DNA of 64,000 nucleotides from the NCBI RefSeq assembly GCF_009730915.1, contig NC_052476.1:21371257-21435256 (forward strand). Direction: 5' to 3'. Source of the DNA: Dioscorea cayenensis subsp. rotundata. Its lineage: Eukaryota > Streptophyta > Magnoliopsida > Dioscoreales > Dioscoreaceae. Shown here one piece after another: positions 56,242 through 64,000 of the stretch. The notes under the pieces were generated by a model that was not told where the DNA came from, made no database searches, and saw only the letters and a program-made list of their open reading frames with translations. Numbering within the stretch: the stretch's first letter is position 1; every line of letters starts with the position of its first letter. Both the position numbers and the translations under genes were made by a program.

Positions 56242-57720
56242 ATGATTGAACTGAATTGGAATTTAATTAATCTAATTTTGAATTTAAATCAAATAAAGTG
56301 ATCTATATTAGCTTTTTATATCTTAATAATAGATGATATGATGTTGTTATATTTAAAATTTAAAATCCATAACACCTTAACAAAATATATATAAATAATA
56401 TAATCCTCTATAAATATTATATTAGTGATCTCTTTTAAGTGTAAAATTTCAATTCCATTTGTTTTGGTTCAAATAGCTTTTATCTGATAAAGCATCCTCC
56501 CTTTCTGCTAATTATTGCATATGGTTCATTACTTATTATTTTTTATAGGAATTGTGTAACTATTATAGTATATTTAGATTTCATATATTATGTATTTTTA
56601 ATAATTTATAAGAATAGCAAATTTAATTGCAATACTTCTCTCCCACTTTAATGACTTTTGTTTGGAAGCCATTTGATTAATTCCATCTAAAAATAACTCA
56701 TAGCAAAATTCAAATTATTATATATATTGGAGAAGTATGATGCCACCATTAAACTCATATATGTGGTTTGGCAATATATATATATATACATCAACGAAAG
56801 ATATTATTTTTATTAAAATTGGTTTGTTCTGATTCTTTCAAACTGGGAGTATATTTTAAAATATATATATATATATATATATACAGGAAAGGATATTATG
56901 TTACTATATGATTCTTTGATATTTTAATTTAGGGATTCTTTGAGAAAAGTTAAAGAATAATTTGTGGATGTCAGTTTATATATATAAGCATTTATTTTAA
57001 ACAAAAGATTTGATTACCGTCGTAAAAGCCAAATTCGAATAAAATTTACAATAAACATTATAAATTTCACCATGTTATTAAAACTCCATTTTAGGCTGGG
57101 TGTATATTAGGGGCCTCTTTTTGAGAGAAGATAGTCTATAATATTGTTTTTGTTAACAATATTTAGTTTAAAATTATTTGCTAAGAATTAAGGAAGTTAT
57201 GGTAATTTGTGAATCTCAACATATATATATTGACTTGTATTGGTTTTGGTAAAATAAAGAAAAATTTTGACAGACCACTTTTACAATTTACACTCTACAA
57301 TCTTTATAGATAAAATGTATCACACGGAGAAAAATCAGCATTTTCATTTATTGGTGGAAAAAGGCGGAGCATTAACCTTGTTGTTAAGTGGGAAAGCTTA
57401 GAACATCATCTAGAAATATCACCGGGGGTCACATTAGTAACCCCAAGTGCATATAATGTATCAGTCAACACCACAATGACCAACACCATCATCCTTAAAG
57501 CCGAGCGCGTTGATGGGTACGAACATCGTTAGCAAGTCTTCCCAATAATTAATTTGACTTGTGAAGATTGTGGTGCTAATTCTTAATTATTTATTTATAT
57601 AAATGTCATTTCAGGATTTATTGTTTTGTGATTTTATTTAAGATTAGCTTCAATTTGGTTGTTCACACAGTATTAGTAATTTAATTTTGCTCTTCTTTTT
57701 TGCAATTTTATTATATCAAG
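56242..57720 (+). repeat. Small-gene repeat unit, copy 2 (left side lost in the gap)
   Basis: Matches copy 1 from ATTAATCTAATTTTGAATTTAAATCAAATAAAG onward (described, 56266-56300, against copy 1 at 53178-53212). The match continues through AAGCATCC (56490), GTGAATCTCAAC and GTATTGGTT (57205-57245) to the exon and its 3' flank (GATTTATTGTTTTGTGATTTTATT, near 57615). Confidence 0.65.
57315..57532 (+). pseudogene. Small protein, copy 2 (start out of frame)
   Basis: In the frame matching copy 1 the text reads FIGGKRRSINLVVKW, then ESLEHHLEISPGVTLV, then NTTMTNTIILKA, and stops at 57532. The EHH-EISPG-TLV core and the NTTxTN segment are conserved, while the last third differs. The ATG at 57315 is one base out of frame with this reading, and a donor seen in copy 1 (GGAGGTAAGC) reads TGATAAAGC here. 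As written it is a pseudogene. Confidence 0.55.
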
Positions 57721-57729
57721 TGCGAGTGC

Positions 57730-58540
57730 CGCCTCTAAAAACTTCCCTGCACTTTCGTCTCCTTGTGGTGGTTTGGCCAATGTTGTAGTGTTGTTTATGT
57801 ATGTTGTGGTCGTTAACATATTATTTGGGTACATGTGAGGAAGCCCTAATTATCATGTGTGTTAGCAAATCGACATAAATAACGTCACTGTGGGTGGTTA
57901 TTAAATGCATAATACGTGTTTTCTTTTAATAGCTTTAACATGAGGAGGCGCCCCCTTTAAGCCTTCAATCAATATATATATATGCCGAAAAACTAAACAA
58001 TACATAGGAAAATACTCTTTATTGATTCTCCCACTTTAGTTTGATCTCGATGGGCAGATTTTAACTTGACATGACCAGGTAATGCGGCAGTTTAGAATGA
58101 GAATGAAAATAAACTGGAATGGTAATTCGTGGAAAGTATGAATGAAAATGAATGGAATGAAGGTAATTCCTACTGATAAAGGAAGAAATGCTTATTCAAC
58201 AACGACTAAAAGAAAAGCTAAAAATAATTTTACAGTTTGAGCAAAGTCGTTGAGGTGGAAAAAAAAAAAAAAATTGGTAAAATTTTCTTTTACCTTTAAT
58301 ACAAATAAATAATATTGAAATCGTGGAAATTTGTTTAGGCAGGCGGGGACGACCATAGAAGCAACAAACTTGAATGGAATACCGTGAAAAGTTCCCCATG
58401 TCAAAATCGTGGAACAAAGAGTTTGATACTGGTTTTGTGACTAACGCAAATGGTTGGATTTGATTTCCTGGTGCTAGGTCCCACAGGTTCAGTTGCTGGT
58501 TTCGACTAGGTCCAAAATATGCAGCACTAAATCGGGTAAT
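57730..58540. other. Intergenic DNA between copies 2 and 3, no gene
   Basis: A mixed-composition stretch. GAATGAAAAT/GGAATGA words repeat at 58095-58165, perhaps a MITE remnant. There is a poly(A) run at 58258-58273. No coding frame is supported. Confidence 0.4.
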
Positions 58541-58549
58541 CAATTAGTT

Positions 58550-58748
58550 TGAGCGGATTCGGATGCGGGCTGGGCATTCCTCTCGGATCCGACAGCATAT
58601 ATCGGATCTTGGATTTCGGATCTCCTCCAGGGGACGAGGGGAAAATTCCGAAATCCTAGCACATCTCAACCGCATATCGAACAGCGTATTGATCGATCCA
58701 CGGAGGCAATTCCACGGTCGCGATCTAAGAAAGAAGTAATTTGTACTT

Positions 58749-58784
<36 letters not shown>

Positions 58785-59670
58785 CGTCTCTCTTTGGCCC
58801 TGGAGAAAGTTTGGGGTTCGACAGCATTCAAGGTTGAGGAATGTACTGGCTGATCCCGTGTTTTCTGAATGATTTGTCCTGATGTTTTATTTGAATTTAT
58901 GTGCTAAATCTGAAGTTTGAGCCTTGGAACATAGTGCTTTTGTGGTTTATTAGCGGTTTCTCTGTTTTGAAGATTTTAAATTTGATTTCAAATTATGGGG
59001 CATAATCTTGTAGACGTTGCGCTTTTATCTCAAATGGTGCATTGATGTTATTGTTCTGAGTGGAAATTCTTCAAGGTTTTCATTGATTTAATTGTTTGTT
59101 GCTACAGCCTGTGACTCTCCTAATTTCTCTTACTCATTAATTTTGTTTTATTTTGTCATTTTCTTTGATCCTTAATAGTGTGTGAAAATTCTTCATGGGT
59201 GTGGATTTGGTTCATGGAACTATGGGACAAGGTCTTGAGTTGTGTATGTATATATGAAATCTTTGTCGCAAGTGAACCTGCATCGTTGCAATTTTTGATT
59301 TAATTTCGTACTTCTGATTTAATTTACTTTTACTATAATTTATGCTTCAATGAATGATATATGTCTTTTCTTTCGGGTGTAAGCTTTATTTGGTAGGATG
59401 GTCTGTGTGTTCTGCTTCTTCTCTGGATGTGTGACAGATTTACCATTGCAATGTTTTTCTTAGAAGTTCTAATTCAGATTGATTTGTCTCTCAAATGCTT
59501 CAAAGGAATTATGTTATGAAGTGTGAGGTTTTTGGGTATCATATTTCCTGTAATTTCAAAAGCATTTCGTTGTTTATTTTTTTCAAGTTACTAAGGAATT
59601 TACATTGATCGAGGTTTGGGTTGTATCTTCATTTTGTATACCTCAATAATCCATGTGTGTTTCTAAACCT
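58550..59670 (+). other. Possible orphan 5' leader exon and leader intron
   Basis: A GC-rich patch (58555-58740), then (CT)n at about 58751-58781, then ATTCAAG/GTTGAG near 58832, followed by about 800 bp of T-rich DNA. This is exactly the look of a plant promoter, CT-rich 5' UTR and long leader intron, as in the ARF gene of this window. No coding exon follows, because copy 3 of the small-gene repeat starts at about 59.68 kb. It may be the front of a truncated gene. Confidence 0.3.
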
Positions 59671-59679
59671 ATATACCTG

Positions 59680-60810
59680 GTGTTTAACACCACCCAGGCT
59701 TCCAACTAAACAACCAAAATGTAACGTATAAACATATTTTAATCTGTTTAGAATAAATCTTTAATGATTGGTGCAATCAAAATATTAATTAACAAAAGCT
59801 CAATATAAATCATATAAATTTTTCCTTACTTTCATTGACAAATTCTAATAATTAAATCTTTGAGGAAAAAAACTTGAAAACATATATTGTTTTGAGGATT
59901 TTTGTAATCTCTGAGTTATCTTGATGATATTCTTGTATTCATCTGTCTGGTGCAAGCCTAGATGGAGTGCATGACAGAGCCTGGAACTCGTATTTTAGGT
60001 TCTAATTTTGGAATTCATGGATCACTTTTGTTGTTTTGAACTGGGCCCAGTTATATCATCACAAAATAATTCAAATATAAAATATATATATATATATAAT
60101 GGTTTGATACTATATTGAACTCCATATTAGGTAAGAGGTATGTGGTTGAAGAAAGTATTATGTAACTATATATATATACATACACGTCTCTAGTGAAGAT
60201 ATTTTTTGTTATGATTCTTTTTGAGTGTTGGATTAGAAGTTATGAGTGCTTTATGAATCTCAATATGTATTTATATTGATCATATTGGTTTAATGTAAGA
60301 AGGAAAATGAAGATTTCGCATATGTTTCAGTTTTTACACTCATCCATCTTTACAGGATAAAATGTTATCACCTCAAACGAATTGGTGGAATTGGGTTGCC
60401 ATCGCTTATGGGTGTTGTTGTCATCTTCAACAAAAACCCTTGCCTGTAATGGATAGGTGGAAAAGGCAGGAGCAGCCGTTGTTGTTAAAATCAATGTACA
60501 AGCACTTGTCACAGTAGCAATGAGCGCTACAACAGCAAATACCACTATGGTCGTATGACCCAACCGATGCTGGTGTAACGTGCCGTCAAAACCACTCTTC
60601 CATTAATTTGACTTCGCGGCTGTATAAAGAAAATTAGCAGTGCTGTATTATATGCGTGTTAATGTCAGTTCCGGATTTTTGTTGTTTTGGATTTATTCAA
60701 GATTGGCTTCAAAATTGATTTTGCTCTTCTTTTTAATGATATATAATTTTAAACAATTACTCGTTCCAAGTAATTAATTAAATAATAAATTTTATCTTCA
60801 GCGGTACAGT
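59680..60810 (+). repeat. Small-gene repeat unit, copy 3
   Basis: Matches copy 1 in both its left part (CTTCCAACTAAACAAC, TTTAATCTGTTTAGAATAAATC) and right part (TTGAACTCCATATTAGG at 60115, TTTACAGGATAAAATG at 60349, the 3' flank with ATTCAAGATTGGCTTC and TAATTAATTAAATAATAAAT). The middle 500 bp of copy 1, including the long TA run, is absent. Confidence 0.65.
60362..60517 (+). pseudogene. Small protein, copy 3 (shortened, frame shifted)
   Basis: ATG 60362 opens MLSPQTNWWNWVAIAYG and ends after 51 codons. It resembles copy 1 only at the first residues. The part homologous to the C-terminal beta-rich half (VVKINVQALVTVAMSATTAN, then TTMVV) is in another frame, and the EHH-EISPG core is missing. 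It is probably not functional as written. Confidence 0.45.
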
Positions 60811-60814
60811 GTAA

Positions 60815-61325
60815 ACTAAAACTCGGCCTATCTCTCCTTGTGGTGGGTTTGTGTGTTGCTTATTATTGTTTTTGTTATTATATCTTTGCTATTCATTCCT
60901 AGTGTGGAGATTGTAATTCTTTAACTCTCTAACTTTGTCCTTCTTTGCATGATTTGTTTATTTTTTATTTAATTTATATTTTGTTGTATTCATTCTTTGT
61001 AAAAAATTACTTGTACCAAATATGTAGTATACAAAATAAATAAATAAAATAAATAAATAAACAATAAAATCTCCTATTCACTTGGTGGAGACTACATGTG
61101 TTGTTTAGAATTTTTTCTCTTCACCCAAACCGTTGGTCAAGCTCAAATCTCCATACGCTAACAGATGAAAAATCAGCCTATAAATAAAAATAAAAATAAA
61201 TAAAATAAACCATGGTTTTAATTGTTAACAAATCAGGAATATATTGTTTTTGTTTTTTGTTTTATTTTCTATGATCACCACCAGTAAATGTGGCACAACG
61301 TTATAGTTTCCTGCTCAACCACATT
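60815..61325. other. Intergenic DNA before the terminal duplication
   Basis: AT-rich sequence with an AAAT/AATA repeat near 61028-61062. No gene was seen. Confidence 0.5.
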
Positions 61326-61329
61326 GGTT

Positions 61330-64000
61330 GGTTCAATGGTTATTTGTTGGTGGGATTCCTTTGCTGTTCTTGGCCCAGGAGTATTATAGGAGAAAAATCA
61401 GAGATACGCCTCCTTTGCTTCAGTTGGAGGGGCAGGGGCACAGTGGCCCAGAGTATTCATGCCACTTGTGAGGGGTGCTTAAGATGGCTGGGCGTCATGG
61501 GTCCAGATGAAAGGGTTTTTTGTTATTTTATTCAATGTTTCCTGTAAATTTCATGACATCAAATGTTTGGCAACACATACTTGTTTTGGTTTTTTACATG
61601 GGTGAATATTGGCGAAACACAGTTTGTTAGATTGCCTGCAAATCCCAACCAAGCCAATGACATTTGGCTGGCTATGCTTATAAAAGAATCAATTTGAAGT
61701 TCCTTCACCTAAAAAACTATTAATTAACAACCTGAATCATCAACAACTCAATAATACAAATTTTTTTTTAAGATTTAAAGGGATCAAAGTAACAATTTAG
61801 GGCCAAGACAACTTTAAAAGATTTTTAATGTAAATATCATCAGCAGCCATTTGCCACAATTCCATCAGTTCATGGTGAAATTTCATGGCTAAAAACAGAA
61901 AGGGAAAACAATTACACTGTGATCAAACACTTATTTACAGAAGTACTATTGACCACATGAAGCTCCTCTCTTCTGCATTTGCACAGCTCATAAAAACTTG
62001 TTGCTGTACTCATGAAATCACGGCACACAGGCCTCAAGGCATTCATGACTTCAGCCTCGGCCTCCAGTTAATTGTCTTTGCTATTGATTTCTACACGGCT
62101 GTTTCACACTTCAGTTGGGTGAGGCCTGGCGCTGTTATTTTCACATTACCCACGATGATTGCAGCTAGTAGCTGCCAATTCAGGGATCTGTACTTTCATA
62201 AATCCTTCGGAGAATTCTCCCGATTTGTCACTTCTGGTACTCTTGACTACTATAAATAGATTCGCCATGATCTTGGCAACTGTACATATTTCAGAGAGAA
62301 GATTAGCATATTCTTCTAGATCGGTAAGTTAACCAGAGACAATTATGAAAATCCAGCGAAGCCAAAGATGTTGCCCCTTCCCAGAATGACCAACTAAAAT
62401 TATAATTTCCTACACATTACTGGAAGAAAGGAAAGGCGGCTCTTAAAGAAAAGATCTATCTTTCATTTACTGCAAGAAAATTGTTGAAAGAATATATGTA
62501 CTTTCCTTTCTTTGGTGCCTGGAGTGATTTTGACAAATATTTGGCACGTCTGCAGAGCATTATACGGACCACAGGAACAGCATACAGTAAATGTCATTGA
62601 CAAATTAGTTTGCCAAGTCAAATGAAAGTCTAAATCATTTTAGTTTTAGGCCTTCTCCTCTTCACCTATCTCATTGATACCATCTTTGCCTCCAATTGTA
62701 ATTTTTATCCATCTCAGCAGTTGCTTTTGCCCAGCTCTGTAGCCGAAAAGATCTTGAGGAACATCATTACATTTGTCATGCTTATTTGTAACTGGATGTG
62801 GATGATCACTTTCAGCCATATATTCTGGACAACAATCATGAGAAAAGGTGGCCAACCTTTTTACACCTATAACTATACACCTCTTCAGTCATCTTGGCTC
62901 CTGCAACCTAATACCTATATATATATATATATCGAAGATGATAAACTTTGAAATAAAATTTCCAAGAAACTTCCAGGATGTGACTGAAGCATAAAATTAT
63001 TGTCTAGTGGGTGCATAGTAGATATGATAACAAAGGAAAGGAGTCAAGAGACAATACAATGGCAATAATAAATCTGAACAAATTCATCTATTAACCAAGA
63101 ACTGCAGTAAATGGAGATATTTAGCTCAGGAGGCATCCCTACATGTGATCTACTGTTCATGCATGTCACGAGGCCTGGTTGCTATTTCTAAGCAACATAT
63201 GGGCAGAGCATATGTTCTTAGTGCCATATCTTCAAAATAATATTCAAACTAATGGCAAATGCCCCAAGATATATGATTGCTAAGAAACATGCCATGCCAT
63301 GTATGAATGGTGTGAAAAGGAAAAGACAGCATGATAACTATGCTTCATCCCTGGGACACATTGAGAAAAAGGCGGGAACTGAAAATACAGATATTTTACT
63401 GGTAGGTACCAGTTATTGATTTGCTTGATCCACCAAAGGACTTCACTTTTGCCCTTTGCTCCTTTTCCATTTCGACGAGGTTTTTCCAGCGGACTGTGGG
63501 CGAGTAAAAGTTTTCGTGGGAGACATATACAACAGAGGGTGCGACGAAAATTAGAAGCTTCTGCAGGCACAAAAATGTTTATCACCCGCAGCATGGCATG
63601 CATCTGAATTTTCCTTTCGTCTTAGCGTCCTGTTCAGCGTACTTCTCTTTTATCTTCGTAAGCTTTGCTCTTTGCAGGTAATCTTTGAGCTTGCTTTGAG
63701 CTTCTGATTTTCCTGACATCTGTTCTCAACAGGGATGGTTTTACGTTATGTTCCTTTTCAACGTCATCATTCATTTCCAGTACCGTTTTCTGGTCCTTTT
63801 TGATTTTCCACCGTCTTTCAGGCGCTCGAAATACTTCGAGGCTTTTTCTCGCCATTGCACCTTTCCTCCACTTCGAGATCCAGGGTCTCTGTGACAAAAG
63901 CTGGCTTACACGCTGAGTGGTGAGTGCAGGAACTTGCTCAATAATGTGAGGCCGGGCCAGGGCCATGATCCGCATGAGAGCATCAAGTTCAGATGATTTA
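61330..64000 (-). pseudogene. Second, indel-riddled copy of the S1 3' end and NEMF 3' half
   Basis: The segment follows 26470-28961 in order and orientation. It carries the S1 last intron/3' UTR (GGTGGGATT, CTCCTTTGCTTCAGTTG, TTTTTTGTTATTTTATTC), then NEMF last exon (about 62080-62290), zinc-knuckle exon (about 62520-62870, CCTATAACTATACACC in place of the knuckle codons), intron, RMALLA exon and the acidic exon, running off the window end. Identity is high between the differences. Most differences are insertions of 1-4 bases, so all NEMF frames are broken. This is either a degenerate segmental duplicate or uncorrected long-read sequence of the same or an allelic locus. Confidence 0.85.

Noticed and set aside
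55177..56301. Long open frame of 374 codons
   Set aside because: It runs across the 1000-N gap. Its length is produced by undetermined bases, with only 20-odd real codons at either end.
58544..58831. Arg/Glu-rich 95-codon minus-strand frame
   Set aside because: Much of it is the (CT)n repeat read as GAGAGA. It has no recognisable domain, and the plus-strand leader interpretation fits better.
60327..60563. Minus-strand frame resembling a secreted peptide (hydrophobic start, Cys)
   Set aside because: It has no ATG at the start (TTG only), lies antisense to the copy 3 exon and is not kept in copies 1 and 2.

Overview
This window is nuclear DNA from a flowering plant. It has spliced genes with GT-AG introns (and two apparent GC-AG introns), AT-rich intergenic DNA full of TA microsatellites, Ty1/copia, hAT, Mutator-like and MITE elements, and genes for plastid and plant-specific proteins. 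The species cannot be fixed from the sequence. A run of exactly 1000 N (55242-56241) is a scaffolding gap.

Layout. 1 to about 1.4 kb: the 3' end of a Ty1/copia retrotransposon (RT, RNase H, 3' LTR). 3.7-4.1 kb: the first exon of a GDSL esterase/lipase with no visible continuation. 6.1-14.1 kb (minus): a complete WW-domain DEAD-box RNA helicase of the RH40/RH14/RH46 group. 15.2-18.4 kb (plus): a mitochondrial carrier like SLC25A44. 19.1-22.1 kb (plus): a complete class I ARF GTPase. 22.8-23.6 kb (minus): an HS1-type stress-responsive A/B-barrel protein. 24.2-26.5 kb (plus): a plastid ribosomal protein S1 homologue with one 1-bp frameshift. 27.2-34.0 kb (minus, convergent with S1): a NEMF/Rqc2 homologue. 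These are housekeeping genes for RNA metabolism, vesicle traffic, mitochondrial transport, plastid translation and ribosome quality control. I see no pathway that joins them.

34.2-46.8 kb is a large transposon island. It looks like a Mutator-like element with a decayed MuDR/MULE/SWIM transposase (plus) and a ULP1-type cysteine protease gene (minus), as in the Kaonashi group of MULEs. A 4.5-kb hAT element with matching terminal inverted repeats and a perfect 8-bp target duplication has inserted into a coding exon of the protease gene. 46.9-47.6 kb holds an unassigned first exon and a broken HECT ubiquitin-ligase fragment. 47.6-52.6 kb is AT-rich, with tandem repeats, a small hypothetical gene and a PIF/Harbinger-like MITE.

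From 52.6 kb to the end the window holds three diverged copies of an unrecognised small gene (about 53.9, 57.3 and 60.4 kb). It then ends in a second copy (61.3-64.0 kb) of the S1/NEMF 3' region from 26.5-29.0 kb. That copy differs mainly by many tiny insertions.

Sequence quality matters here. One-base indels break otherwise well-conserved reading frames in the copia fragment, S1, the NEMF 5' half, the hAT transposase, the ULP gene and the HECT fragment. Many are in homopolymers, and the terminal duplicate is insertion-rich. Residual long-read error is a serious alternative to genuine pseudogenisation for several of these loci.
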